Origin: Thalassobius sp. I31.1
GTDB taxonomy: Bacteria; Pseudomonadota; Alphaproteobacteria; Rhodobacterales; Rhodobacteraceae
Length of the DNA: 64,000 bases
NCBI RefSeq assembly: GCF_003031585.1
Contig: NZ_PWAA01000006.1
Span: 1-64,000, forward strand
Reading direction: 5' to 3'
The notes under the pieces were generated by a model. It saw only the letters and a list, made by a program, of their open reading frames with translations, was not told the origin of the DNA and searched no databases. Positions 38,276 to 47,883 of the stretch are shown here, in pieces (position 1 is the stretch's first letter; each line of letters begins with the position of its first letter). Made by a program: the position numbers and the translations under genes.

Positions 38276-40513
38276 TTAGCGGAATATGCGCAAAATGCTA
38301 AGTGGATTGGCATAGTCATCCGTCCAGATCCGCCCGCCGTCACTGTCGATCTGATGCCAGTTCTCATCTTCCAGGATGTCATCCACCTGTGCACCGGGGC
38401 GTGCGACCATGACAACTGTGCTTCGGAATGCGTTGTCGTCAGTCTGACGTTCTGTCAGCGTTTCGTCATGCATCCAGATGTTCAGTCCAAGGGCTTCGGC
38501 GGATCGTGCAAGTGGCAGGTGAATATCGTAGAAACGGTTTGAGATATGATAGAGAACCACACCGTTGTCTTCGACCCGGTCAAAGTAAAGCTGCATTGCT
38601 TCTGTCGTGGTCAGATGCACAGGCACAGCGTCGGAACTATAGGCATCAATCACCAGAACGGACATTTTCAGATCTGCCTGCCCTTCGAGGACAACGCGCG
38701 CATCCCCAAGATAGGTTGGCTGATCCGCAGCACAGGCTGACATATAGGTGAAAAGCGCCGGATCGCGGGCGATCTGATCCACCAGACTGTCGATCTCGTA
38801 AAAATGATAGGTCTGTCCGGGGGTGCGATAACAGGCAAGGGATCCGATCCCAAGACCGACAATCCCAATATCAGAGGCAGATTGTGCAAGCGTGCTGTTA
38901 AGAACCCGGGCCATTGGCAGTTCAGGGTGGTAATACCCGAGGGGAACAGGCCGGTCACTGTCGAGATCCTCAAGGCGTTGTAACCCATGGACGGTTGTGC
39001 CGTTGAAATAATATCTCATACTGTATGGGGCAGGAAGATCACGTACCAGATGCGTCCCAAAGAAGCTGCGATCGGAAAAGACGACCTCGCGGTATTCCAG
39101 AAAAGCACCGGAGACAGTGACTGTGATCAGGGCAATCACAAAAGTGATCATCCGGCTTGCGATCAGAAGTGCCACAACCAGGGCCATGCCCGCCACGACC
39201 ATCAGGTATACGAGGTTTCCGGTGAAGGCTGTCAAAGCCAATGTGATTGCAGCAAGGATGACCGCTATGGTTATTACTACCCGGGTCGTCGTCTTGTTTA
39301 ACTGGTTCTGTGCAAGGAAAACTGGAATGATTACGGCCATTGCAACTGTGGTCGGGCCTTCCCGCAATGCATCAAAAACCGCGGGAGCGACGATTGAATT
39401 GTAAAGCCCTCCCAATGCGCCACCAACAGACATGATCAGATAGAATATCGTGAGCTGGCTGCCATCGGGGCGTGCAAGGTAAAGCTGCCGGTGCGCAAAA
39501 AGTGCGACCGAAAAGAAAGCCAGAAGAAGGGCCGTCGCCATGAGGACGCTTCCATGGGCGAGCGCACTTGTTGAAAAGACGTAAATAAGGAAGAGAACGC
39601 TGACACTGAACAGGGTCTTCAGCCAGCTGTCCGGCATGAAAGCGCGCTGACGGAAGGTCAGCGGAAATGTGGCCAGGAAAAGCGCCAGCGGCAGGATCCA
39701 GACCATGGGGATCGTCCCCATGTCCGTTGAAATCTTGGTCGTGACAGCCAGCATCAGCGAAGATGGGACAAAGGCCAGCATCAGCCAGGTTGCAACCTGA
39801 TCGGCTGTGATCCGTGTCGTGGGGGTGTCAGAGGCAGGGGCAATGTTGCCTGACTGTGTGGGTGTCGCCGGACGCGTGAAAAACACAGCGGCAATACCGG
39901 CAAGACAAGCGCCAAATACCATAAATCCGACGGCCCAGCCCCAGCCAATAGCGCTGGCCCCGAAGATGGGTTCTGCAAGCAGAGGAAAGGCAAGAAGGGC
40001 TGTCATCGATCCAAGGTTGGATGCCCCATAGAGAAAATAGGGGTCATCTCCGGATGGTGCCCCGGAATTCCGGTACCAGGCCTGAATCAGCGGTGCATTT
40101 GCGGAAAGCACAGCAAATGGAATGCCGATCCCTAAGGCAAAAAGCCAGAGCGTCTGAAGCGTGACGGGGCCTTGTGGATCAAACGTCCAGTTCTCAGGAA
40201 TTGCGAGGGGCAGGAAGAACAGCGCGAGGCCCCAGAAGGCCAGATGAATGCCAAGCTGCCAGCGGGTTGAGCAGAACCGCACAAGCAAATGCGCATAGAG
40301 ATAGCCACCAATCAGAACCGTCTGAAAAAACAGCATGGCCGTTGTCCAGACGGCTGGTGCGCCACCGATGACGGGCAGGGTCAGCTTTGCGAAAAGCGGC
40401 TGAACGAAGAACAGCAGCGATGCAGACAGAAAAATGGTCAGCGTGAAAAGGGCTGCAAGGCCTTTGCCATTCCGGATCTTGCCGGATGTCGCCTCTGGTG
40501 TCGGAACTGACAT
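38276..40513 (-). CDS. Fused MFS-type membrane / spermidine synthase-like protein
   Basis: 745 residues. The first about 500 residues form many transmembrane helices, with FLSASLLFFVQPLFAK near residue 29 and AMLFFQTVLIGGYLYAHLL near residue 58, typical of the fused MFS/spermidine synthase group. The C-terminal 250 residues resemble the aminopropyltransferase fold: DIGIVGLGIGSLACY, then VLVIDAYSSDAVPVHLTT and GVVLYHISNRFYD. Polyamine synthesis has not been shown for this group, and the substrate is unknown. Stand-alone gene. Confidence 0.85.
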   Translation of the reverse strand: MSVPTPEATSGKIRNGKGLAALFTLTIFLSASLLFFVQPLFAKLTLPVIGGAPAVWTTAMLFFQTVLIGGYLYAHLLVRFCSTRWQLGIHLAFWGLALFFLPLAIPENWTFDPQGPVTLQTLWLFALGIGIPFAVLSANAPLIQAWYRNSGAPSGDDPYFLYGASNLGSMTALLAFPLLAEPIFGASAIGWGWAVGFMVFGACLAGIAAVFFTRPATPTQSGNIAPASDTPTTRITADQVATWLMLAFVPSSLMLAVTTKISTDMGTIPMVWILPLALFLATFPLTFRQRAFMPDSWLKTLFSVSVLFLIYVFSTSALAHGSVLMATALLLAFFSVALFAHRQLYLARPDGSQLTIFYLIMSVGGALGGLYNSIVAPAVFDALREGPTTVAMAVIIPVFLAQNQLNKTTTRVVITIAVILAAITLALTAFTGNLVYLMVVAGMALVVALLIASRMITFVIALITVTVSGAFLEYREVVFSDRSFFGTHLVRDLPAPYSMRYYFNGTTVHGLQRLEDLDSDRPVPLGYYHPELPMARVLNSTLAQSASDIGIVGLGIGSLACYRTPGQTYHFYEIDSLVDQIARDPALFTYMSACAADQPTYLGDARVVLEGQADLKMSVLVIDAYSSDAVPVHLTTTEAMQLYFDRVEDNGVVLYHISNRFYDIHLPLARSAEALGLNIWMHDETLTERQTDDNAFRSTVVMVARPGAQVDDILEDENWHQIDSDGGRIWTDDYANPLSILRIFR

Positions 40514-40692
40514 GTTTTGGTTGCTCTGCTCTATATAAATTCATTGTGCAGAAACACGCACAGATGCACCACGTACAATTGTCACGGTATATCTGCTACA
40601 ACTATGACGAAGATAAGTCCAATTTCTATCTGCGGTGGCCTCTGTCGTATTGCCCCCGCGGTATTGCGTTCTTAATTTTCTCTCTGTGAATT

Positions 40693-41838
40693 TCAGTTTT
40701 GCCAGGGGTAATGTTGGTCTGCATACGCAGTTGCAAGGTTTCTGATCCGTTTGCCAGCGTTCATTTGCTGAAAACTCTCAAACAACGCATCGATCGGTTC
40801 GGCGGAGTCCCGGTAAGGGTGGCCCGCCATTCGGGAAACCTGGGATTGTGCAATGCGCCTTAAAATTGATGCTATATCCCCGGCTCCGCTGTTTTCCAGA
40901 GTGCGGCATGTATTGGTCAGCATGACATTGTCGAGGGCATCACTATGAAATTCACATAAGAGCCCGCCCATTTCATCTGCGTCTGCTTCAGATATATAGA
41001 CCAATTGGTCCAGGCGAAGAATATTGAGTTCCGCAGGGTGCAGTTCACTGTGTAGTAAAAACGTCTCGTGCCGCCTGATGACTTGTAGCGCGTCTTCGAA
41101 CAACTCATGAGGCTTTCCGCGTTTTGCATATTCCAGTGCTGGGGTGTCAACGAATGGGACCGGGCGAATCCTCTTCATCAAATCAGCAAGAACAATCGCT
41201 TTATTTGCAGGGGCACTGTGCCAGTCGCCATGCTTTGCAAGATATAGGTTTAGCGCTGCGTTTAGACGTGCTTCGGCATCAAGGCGGGAAAAGAGATTTG
41301 TAAGATAGTATTCGGTAGGGAAATCTGTGCGTTTGCTAAGGCGCTTTGTGCGCATGGTGTCCAGGCAATCATTCTCCAGCTGTTCATTATCGCTGTTGTA
41401 CGCAAATATCAAACGCGCCTGTTGAACGGGCTCTGCCAGATCATCCAGGCCGATCTGGTAAAGACCAGCGGACATTGCTGCAAATGTTTCAGGACTGTGA
41501 GTGGACAGAACTTGCCCGAGATGTTCGCAGCCGGAACCGATTGCGGCATAGAGCAGTATTAGCGCACGCGCGTTTTCTTGTTCCGGAGTGCGTGCACATA
41601 TGTTTGGTTTCCAATGGTTGTTGCTTAGTGTCTTCCACATTGGATTAAGGAAATCGGAATTGTCGGCAGGCCAGGCTGGGCAGATTCCTTTTTCCCAGGG
41701 AGATATAGGTTCAGGTGCTCGACGTCTTACAGGTGCCTTCTTGCGTGGCGTGTCGGTTGTCCACAACTCAAATAGTGCAAATATGATCCCGGCGGCGACG
41801 ACCAGAACAAACACTGAAGTGATTTCAAACCCGGGCAT
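40693..41838 (-). CDS. Uncharacterised membrane-anchored protein
   Basis: About 381 residues. An N-terminal signal anchor (ITSVFVLVVAAGIIFALFELW, residues about 5-25) is followed by a basic stretch and a large soluble helical domain without a recognised family. The start at 41838 has an AAAAGGA site; the frame upstream to 41919 lacks one. Base composition looks lower in GC than the neighbours and codon choice is less biased, which may mean recent acquisition. No partner gene. Confidence 0.72.
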   Translation of the reverse strand: MPGFEITSVFVLVVAAGIIFALFELWTTDTPRKKAPVRRRAPEPISPWEKGICPAWPADNSDFLNPMWKTLSNNHWKPNICARTPEQENARALILLYAAIGSGCEHLGQVLSTHSPETFAAMSAGLYQIGLDDLAEPVQQARLIFAYNSDNEQLENDCLDTMRTKRLSKRTDFPTEYYLTNLFSRLDAEARLNAALNLYLAKHGDWHSAPANKAIVLADLMKRIRPVPFVDTPALEYAKRGKPHELFEDALQVIRRHETFLLHSELHPAELNILRLDQLVYISEADADEMGGLLCEFHSDALDNVMLTNTCRTLENSGAGDIASILRRIAQSQVSRMAGHPYRDSAEPIDALFESFQQMNAGKRIRNLATAYADQHYPWQN

Positions 41839-41891
41839 AAAATATCCTTTTAGTAAAAAAATCGTGGCTTGGACTGTGGTTGTCCAGGATA

Positions 41892-41934
41892 AATTGAAGC
41901 TGATGTTCTTAATAGGCAATCACCAGCTTCAATT
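41892..41934. other. Inverted repeat between the membrane-anchored protein and the acyl-CoA ligase genes
   Basis: Perfect 11-base arms AATTGAAGCTG (41892-41902) and CAGCTTCAATT (41924-41934) with a 21-base loop, ending 15 bases past the ligase stop. It may be a terminator without a long T-tract, or part of a mobile-element footprint. Confidence 0.5.
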
Positions 41935-41948
41935 GTCTACTTTCGAAG

Positions 41949-43580
41949 TCAAACCTCCTTAAACCGTTTGCGCAGTTCAAACTTCTGGATCTTGCCGGTG
42001 GATGTCTTTGGCAGTTCTCCGAATTCAAACGCTTTCGGGCATTTGAAACCGGCCAGGCGGTCGCGGGCGAAGGAGCGAAGTTCATCGGATGTGACAGATG
42101 TGCCTTCTTTCAGCTCAATGAAGGCGCAGGGGACTTCGCCCCAGGTTTCATCGGGTTTTGCGACCACAGCGCATAGCAGCACGGCGGGGTGGTGCATCAG
42201 GGCGCCTTCGACCTCAACAGATGAGATATTTTCGCCGCCGGAAATGATGATGTCTTTTGCGCGGTCTGTGATGCGGATGTAGCCGTCATCATGCTGATAA
42301 GCCACATCTTCGGAATGGAAATATCCCCCCGCGAAGGCTTTGGCCGAGGCATCAGGGTTTTTCAGATAGCCTTTCATCACGGAATTGCCGCGGATCATGA
42401 TTTCACCAGCGGTTTCGCCGTCCCATGGCACTTGTTCCATGGTGTCAGGATCCAGCACGGTGATATCTTCCATATGCGGCATCAGGATGCCTGTGCGGGC
42501 TTTGATGTCAGCGCGGTCCGTTCCTTCCAGATCAGACCAGCGTGTTTCATCCCACAGACATTCGGTGACGTGACCGTAGGTTTCTGTCAGTCCGTAAACC
42601 TGGGTGACGTTAAAGCCCATGGGTTCAATCGCTTCAAGCACCGCAGCGGGGGGCGGGGCACCGGCGGTGAACACCTCAACAATGTGGTCAAACTCGCGAC
42701 GATCACCTTCGGGGGCGTGAATCATCATGTTCAAAACAATCGGTGCGCCGCCGAAATGTGTGACGCCTTCGTCCGCAATCGCGTTGAAGATATTCGCTGC
42801 CGAAATGTCGCGACAACAGATCAGCGTGCCCCCCAGCGCGGGCATCATCCAGGTGTGATTCCAGCCGTTGCAGTGAAACAGCGGCACAATCGTCAGGTAA
42901 CGCGGATACATGGTCATGCCCCAGGAAATCGGCGTGCCCATGGTTTTGAGATAAGCGCCGCGGTGATGGCAAACGACGCCCTTGGGACGGCCCGTGGTGC
43001 CAGAGGTGTAATTCAGGGAAATGCTTTCCCATTCGTCTTGCGGCATGATCCAGCGGAAATCTGTGTCGCCCCTTGCGATGAAGTCTTCATATTCCAAATG
43101 ATCGCCACTGGCAGCAATTCCGGCCTGACTGTCTGCGACTTCGATGATCAGTGGCTTTGGTCCGGTCATTTCAGCGACAGCGGTTTTCGCGAGCGTCAGC
43201 AGGGCGCTGTCGACCAGCAGAGCTTTCGCCTCGCCATGATCGAGGATGTAGGACACCGTGTCTGTTTCAAGCCGCGTGTTGATGGTGTTGAGAACCGCGC
43301 CGCAGGCTGGCACGCCGAAATGTGCTTCGGCCTGGGCAGGGACATTGGGCAGCAGGGATGCAACGACATCACCGGACTGAATGCCGGCTTTGACAAGGGC
43401 AGAGGCAAGCTGCGAACAACGCGCGTGATATTCGCCGTAGGTCAGGCGGGTGTTGCCATAGACCACCGCTTCGCGATGGGGAAAGATCATTTTTGCACGT
43501 TGAAGATGTGACAGCGGTGTCAGTGGCACAAAATTCGCGGCATTCTTTTCCAGCCCTGTTTCGTCGTTCATCCAACCCAT
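41949..43580 (-). CDS. AMP-binding acyl-CoA synthetase
   Basis: A 543-residue ANL-superfamily ligase of the medium/long-chain acyl-CoA synthetase type. LNYTSGTTGRPKGVVCHH lies near residue 190, TQVYGLTETYGHVTE near residue 330, YFHSEDVAYQHDDGYIRITDR near residue 425, and the lysine motif PKTSTGKIQKFELR is at the C-terminus. The carboxylate substrate cannot be told from sequence. Single gene, with no acyl-CoA dehydrogenase adjacent. Confidence 0.9.
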   Translation of the reverse strand: MGWMNDETGLEKNAANFVPLTPLSHLQRAKMIFPHREAVVYGNTRLTYGEYHARCSQLASALVKAGIQSGDVVASLLPNVPAQAEAHFGVPACGAVLNTINTRLETDTVSYILDHGEAKALLVDSALLTLAKTAVAEMTGPKPLIIEVADSQAGIAASGDHLEYEDFIARGDTDFRWIMPQDEWESISLNYTSGTTGRPKGVVCHHRGAYLKTMGTPISWGMTMYPRYLTIVPLFHCNGWNHTWMMPALGGTLICCRDISAANIFNAIADEGVTHFGGAPIVLNMMIHAPEGDRREFDHIVEVFTAGAPPPAAVLEAIEPMGFNVTQVYGLTETYGHVTECLWDETRWSDLEGTDRADIKARTGILMPHMEDITVLDPDTMEQVPWDGETAGEIMIRGNSVMKGYLKNPDASAKAFAGGYFHSEDVAYQHDDGYIRITDRAKDIIISGGENISSVEVEGALMHHPAVLLCAVVAKPDETWGEVPCAFIELKEGTSVTSDELRSFARDRLAGFKCPKAFEFGELPKTSTGKIQKFELRKRFKEV

Positions 43581-43738
43581 GATGTCCCCCCGGATTATTC
43601 ATTCTCCCGGGCTGCCCTCCCGGCTGGCCCTGGATATTGTGTTAACTGGAAGTATTGACGAGGACGCGCAGATTTGGGAAGCCTGTTTGCGACTGGTTAA
43701 GCATTATTCCAGACAGCCCCATTCCGACAGGTGAACAA

Positions 43739-44716
43739 ATGACAACGACTGCCCCGGCCTCGCGCCCTCTTCTTGCTGCGGGATGTATCACTCTTGGTAT
43801 GGCTTCGGTCGCACTGGTGGATCAGTTTATTGCCATCCTGAAAACTGAATCCAGTGTCTGGCAGTTCCTGTTCATCCGGGGAATGATCATGCTGGCACTG
43901 TTGTTTCTTTACGCCTGGCTGCGTGGCCTGTCTTGTCGACCACAAAACGCCTGGGCGGTTTTGTTTCGCTCGACCACCATGTCGTTGGGGCTTGTTGTCT
44001 ATTTTGGTGCCCTGGGTTTTGTCAGCGTCGCCACCGCTGCCGCAGGCTTGTTTACCTCTCCGATTTTCGTGCTGTTGATTTCAGCGCTGTTTCTGGGCCA
44101 GAAAGTAGGCATCTGGCGTATCAGTGCTGTTGCGCTGGGGTTCCTTGGGGTGACCTTTGCCTTGACGCCCGGCAGCGAACAATTCCTGAGCAATCCCGTC
44201 GCGGCCTGGCAGAGTTTTTCCACGTCAACTGACGAAGGGGCAGGTTGGGTGCGGTATGTACCAGCCTTGGGTGGCTTGTTTTACGGGACAGCGGTTGTTG
44301 CAACGCGGCAGTGGTGCGCGAAAGAAAGTACCATGGCGCTATTGTATGGCTATTTCGGAACACTGGCAGTGATGGGCGGGGTAGTGACCGGCGTGCTGAC
44401 TGTTTTTCCGGATATGCTGGCGCTGGATCCCTATCTGGCAGGAGGGTGGCGCGCGCCTTCAGTGACATTCTGGAGCTGGACGTTGGTGCAGGCGGTTGGC
44501 TCGGCTCTGGGTATCGTGTTTCTGACGATTGGCTATCAGCAGGGGGAAGCATCTTACGTTGCTGTTTTCGAATACACCGCGTTAATTTTTTCAGCCCTTT
44601 TCACCTGGATGATCTTCAGCGAGGTACCGACTGCCGGTGTTTTGATCGGGCTTGTGTTGATTACCCTGGGAGGCGTCGTGATCGCCTTGCGATCCAAAGG
44701 CGGTCAGGCGGGTTAA
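43739..44716 (+). CDS. DMT-family (EamA) transporter
   Basis: About 325 residues with ten hydrophobic segments and an internal two-fold repeat, typical of drug/metabolite transporters with two EamA domains. The first repeat includes FLFIRGMIMLALLFLYAWL and the second FEYTALIFSALFTWMIFSEVP near residue 280. Substrate unknown. ATG 43739 has an AGGTGA site; the ORF upstream to 43655 is unsupported. Confidence 0.86.
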   Translation: MTTTAPASRPLLAAGCITLGMASVALVDQFIAILKTESSVWQFLFIRGMIMLALLFLYAWLRGLSCRPQNAWAVLFRSTTMSLGLVVYFGALGFVSVATAAAGLFTSPIFVLLISALFLGQKVGIWRISAVALGFLGVTFALTPGSEQFLSNPVAAWQSFSTSTDEGAGWVRYVPALGGLFYGTAVVATRQWCAKESTMALLYGYFGTLAVMGGVVTGVLTVFPDMLALDPYLAGGWRAPSVTFWSWTLVQAVGSALGIVFLTIGYQQGEASYVAVFEYTALIFSALFTWMIFSEVPTAGVLIGLVLITLGGVVIALRSKGGQAG

Positions 44717-45000
44717 TCTGAAACGAATCGCGATTTCCGGGTTGTTAAGGTGTTAAACACCTGTCGAAATTAAAGTTAAATATCATTAACTTAGTTGCCT
44801 TGTGGTTTCGGGTTTGTTAACATTTATTAATGGCCCTGAACAGTGACGGGGCAACTGCGCGGATTGTCCCTGATCGCGCATCACTGACGCTTTTTCACCA
44901 AAATTCAGACGTGATTTTGCCGCGAATGACTGTCCAGAATTCCTCATCGCCGCATTTCTGCCGCGAAGAGAATTGGGACAGACAGCAAGGGAAGATCATC
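44717..45000 (+). promoter_or_regulatory. Intergenic region upstream of the Hint-domain gene
   Basis: About 280 bases, AT-rich in its first half, with a perfect inverted repeat AGGTGTT-A-AACACCT at 44748-44762 and several TTAA steps. The coding frame is open from 44830, but that ATG has no ribosome-binding site. Probably the promoter and 5' leader. Confidence 0.4.
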
Positions 45001-45633
45001 ATGTTTACACGCAACAAGACCGCATTCGCAGAATATGAACGTGTCATTCTGTCGGAAGAAGTAAATTCGCCAGGTGCGTTTACCAGAACCGGCATGGTCG
45101 CGGGCACATTGCTTGAAACACAACACGGCTGGTATCCGGTGGAACAGCTGAATGTCGGGGACAGGGTCGCGACGATAGATGGCGGCATGGCCCGCATTGT
45201 TGCCACACGCCATGATTTCGCAGGACCCGTGTCGTTGGGCAATCCGTCAGTAGGGTTTTTGCATGTGCCAGGCGGGGCGCTAGAAAACTGTGCTGCGTTG
45301 ATGTTGCCAGTCGATCAATATGTGGGGATTGAAAGTGCAGAGGCTGAAAAATTGTTGGGCGAACCTGCCGTTCTGATCCCCGCTACAGCGCTGGAAGGCT
45401 ATCGCGGAATTTCGCGTCGTTTTCCGGAAGAGCGCGTAGAGGTGATCAATCTGCAGTTTGAAGACGAGGAAATTGTTTTCGCCAATACGGGTGTGCAGAT
45501 TTATTGCGGATCCGGCATGGACAGCGATTATTTCACCCGCTTGGATGTGAAACGTGCGCGATCCCTGCTGCAGCTGATGGACAGTGAACTTGGCTTTCTG
45601 TCGCCGATCGCAGAGGCCCGCTTTGCGGCGTGA
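45001..45633 (+). CDS. Stand-alone Hint-domain protein
   Basis: About 210 residues. Most of the protein is a Hint (hedgehog/intein) fold of the Hint_2 type: GMVAGTLLETQHGWYPVEQLNVGDRVATIDG begins the domain near residue 32. The usual catalytic cysteine at the domain start (cf. CFTAGT..) is here GMVAGTLL, so self-splicing chemistry is probably lost. The C-terminal half has VINLQFEDEEIVFANTGVQIYC. Such proteins are frequent in Rhodobacteraceae, often of unknown function. Start chosen at 45001 (AAGGGAAG site). Confidence 0.85.
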   Translation: MFTRNKTAFAEYERVILSEEVNSPGAFTRTGMVAGTLLETQHGWYPVEQLNVGDRVATIDGGMARIVATRHDFAGPVSLGNPSVGFLHVPGGALENCAALMLPVDQYVGIESAEAEKLLGEPAVLIPATALEGYRGISRRFPEERVEVINLQFEDEEIVFANTGVQIYCGSGMDSDYFTRLDVKRARSLLQLMDSELGFLSPIAEARFAA

Positions 45634-45635
45634 TC

Positions 45636-45670
45636 TGAAAACGGAAAAGGCCGGGGAAATATCCCCGGCC
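45636..45670 (-). terminator. Terminator between the Hint gene and fadJ
   Basis: Perfect stem GGCCGGGG / CCCCGGCC with an AAATAT loop, between convergent genes. On the minus strand it is followed by TTTTCCGTTTTC, so it mainly serves fadJ. Confidence 0.8.
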
Positions 45671-45693
45671 CCGATTGCCAAAGTGAGTTCAGA

Positions 45694-47883
45694 TCAAGCG
45701 GCTTTGCCAAAACGATCATAAAACCCTTCGCCCTTTGCTGCGAGATCGCGCAGCAGGGCAGGGGCTTTGAAACGCACACCATGGCTGGCCTCAAGTGCGT
45801 CACAGATTTCAACGGCCTTATCGGCACCAATGATGTCGATCCAGGACAGCGGGCCACCGGACCAGGGGGCAAATCCCCAGCCAAGGATCGCCGCAACATC
45901 ACCTTCACGGATGTCCATCAAAACGCCTTCTTCCAGCGCACGCACTGCTTCCAGCGCCTGGGCCATCATCAGACGGTTCTGGGCATCATCCAGATCACGT
46001 TTGGACGTATCCACCGGATATTCATCCGCCAGACCTTCCCAATATCCCAGACGTTTGCCTTTCTCATCATAGGCATAGAAACCGGCCTTGGCTTTGCGCC
46101 CCAGACGTCCCAGTTCTTCCATGCGGAAGATAACCTCATCCACGGCGCCATCCGGGTAGTCATCCCCCATGGCAGCCCGTGTCGCGCGGGCGATTTTGGC
46201 CCCCAGATCAATCGAGGTTTCATCAACCAGCTGAAGCGGCCCCACAGGGAAACCCAGCATCTGCGCGGCGTTATCAACCAGTGCAGGTGCCACGCCTTCG
46301 GCAACCATGCGGATGCCTTCGTTGATATAGGGAATGATGCAGCGGTTGGCGTAGAAAAACCGCGCGTCATTTACCACAATCGGGGTCTTTTTGATCTGAC
46401 GGGCGAAATCCAGCGCCTTGGCCACCGCGCGATCACCGGTCTCAGCCCCTTTGATGATCTCAACCAGCATCATTTTCTCAACAGGAGAGAAGAAATGGAT
46501 GCCGATGAACTGTTCCGGGCGGCTGGATGCTTTGGCCAGATCAGAGATCGGCAGGGTGGAAGTGTTTGAGGCAAAGATGCAATCTTCGCCCACCACAGCT
46601 TCTACTCGTTTGGTGATCTCGGCCTTGACGGACATGTCTTCAAACACCGCCTCAACGATCAGATCACAGCCCTTCAGCGCGTTCACATCGTCGGTTGCGG
46701 TGATAAGGTTCAGCAGGGCATCTTTCTTTTCAGGTGTCGCCTTTTTGCGGGCGATGCCTTTGTCCATGTAGGCTTCGGAATAGGCTTTGCCTTTGTCCGC
46801 GGCTTCCTGGTTCTGATCTAGAAGCACGACTTCGATACCTGCCCGCGCAGAGACCAGCGCAATGCCCGCGCCCATCATGCCCGCGCCCAGAACGCCGACT
46901 TTGGCGACCTTCTGATCTGGTACGTCTTTCGGACGCACAGCACCTTTTTCAAGCGCCTCTTTGTTGATGAACAGACTACGGATCATGGCAGAGCTGGACG
47001 GGTTCATCAGAACCTTGGTGAACCAGCGTGCTTCGATCCGGATGGCGGTGTCAAAATCGACCTGCGCCCCTTCATAGACTGCGCTCAACAAGGCCTTTGC
47101 CGCAGGGAATGCGCCTTTGGTTTTGCCGTTGATCATCGCGTTTGCACCGACGAAGGTCATGAAACCAGCTGGGTGATAAGGTGCGCCGCCGGGCATTTTA
47201 TAGCCCTTCTCATCCCAAGGCTTGACGAATTTTGGCTCTGATAGGATCCAGGCTTTTGCTGCATCCAGCAGTTCATCCGCAGGCACAACCTCGTCAACAA
47301 CACCTGCCATTTTGGCTTTCTTTGGGTCGTTCAGCTTGCCTTCCAACAGCAGCGGAGCCGCCGCCATCGCGCCCATCTTGCGCACCAGACGTGTGGTGCC
47401 CCCCGCACCTGGGAAAATGCCAACCATGATTTCCGGCAGGCCGATCTTTGCCTTCGGGTTGTCGGCTGCAAAGATCCGGTGACAGGCCAGCGGGATTTCA
47501 AGACCAATGCCAAGCGCTGTGCCGGGCAGGGCGGCGGCGATAGGTTTGCCGCCTTTGTTCTTGTCGTCCATGCCGCCGCGTTCAATATGGCGCAGCATAC
47601 GGTGCATATCCATGACGCCGTCAAACAGGCCCTGCGCCGGGTTGTCGCCCGCACTTTCTTTCATCTTCGCGATGATGTTCAGATCCATGCCGCCCGCGAA
47701 AGAACCCGGTTTGCCAGAGGTGATGACGATGCCTTTGACAGCGTCATCCTTCAGCCCTGCATCCACCAGATTATGCAGATCAACAAAGCCCTGCTGGTTC
47801 ATCACGTTCATAGATTTCCCCTGGGTGTCCCAGGTGATGACAGCAACGCCCTGAGCGTCGGTTTCCATTGTGAAATCAGTCAT
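45694..47883 (-). CDS. fadJ: Fatty-acid oxidation complex subunit (enoyl-CoA hydratase / 3-hydroxyacyl-CoA dehydrogenase)
   Basis: 729 residues, the FadJ/FadB multifunctional enzyme of beta-oxidation. The N-terminal crotonase domain (about 1-200) has GKPGSFAGGMDLN and PEIMVGIFPGAGGTTRL with the catalytic glutamate. The C-terminal part is the NAD-binding domain VGVLGAGMMGAGIALVSARAG (about residue 335) and the 3-hydroxyacyl-CoA dehydrogenase domains, with IHFFSPVEKMMLVEII. An AGGAGA site precedes 47883. The reading frame upstream (to 48138) is antisense coding in the NADAR gene. The start overlaps the NADAR gene end by 8 bases. Confidence 0.95.
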   Translation of the reverse strand: MTDFTMETDAQGVAVITWDTQGKSMNVMNQQGFVDLHNLVDAGLKDDAVKGIVITSGKPGSFAGGMDLNIIAKMKESAGDNPAQGLFDGVMDMHRMLRHIERGGMDDKNKGGKPIAAALPGTALGIGLEIPLACHRIFAADNPKAKIGLPEIMVGIFPGAGGTTRLVRKMGAMAAAPLLLEGKLNDPKKAKMAGVVDEVVPADELLDAAKAWILSEPKFVKPWDEKGYKMPGGAPYHPAGFMTFVGANAMINGKTKGAFPAAKALLSAVYEGAQVDFDTAIRIEARWFTKVLMNPSSSAMIRSLFINKEALEKGAVRPKDVPDQKVAKVGVLGAGMMGAGIALVSARAGIEVVLLDQNQEAADKGKAYSEAYMDKGIARKKATPEKKDALLNLITATDDVNALKGCDLIVEAVFEDMSVKAEITKRVEAVVGEDCIFASNTSTLPISDLAKASSRPEQFIGIHFFSPVEKMMLVEIIKGAETGDRAVAKALDFARQIKKTPIVVNDARFFYANRCIIPYINEGIRMVAEGVAPALVDNAAQMLGFPVGPLQLVDETSIDLGAKIARATRAAMGDDYPDGAVDEVIFRMEELGRLGRKAKAGFYAYDEKGKRLGYWEGLADEYPVDTSKRDLDDAQNRLMMAQALEAVRALEEGVLMDIREGDVAAILGWGFAPWSGGPLSWIDIIGADKAVEICDALEASHGVRFKAPALLRDLAAKGEGFYDRFGKAA

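Noticed and set aside
44748-44835. CtrA boxes (TTAA-N7-TTAA) in front of the Hint gene
   Set aside because: The TTAA pairs have spacers of 4 or 6, not 7.
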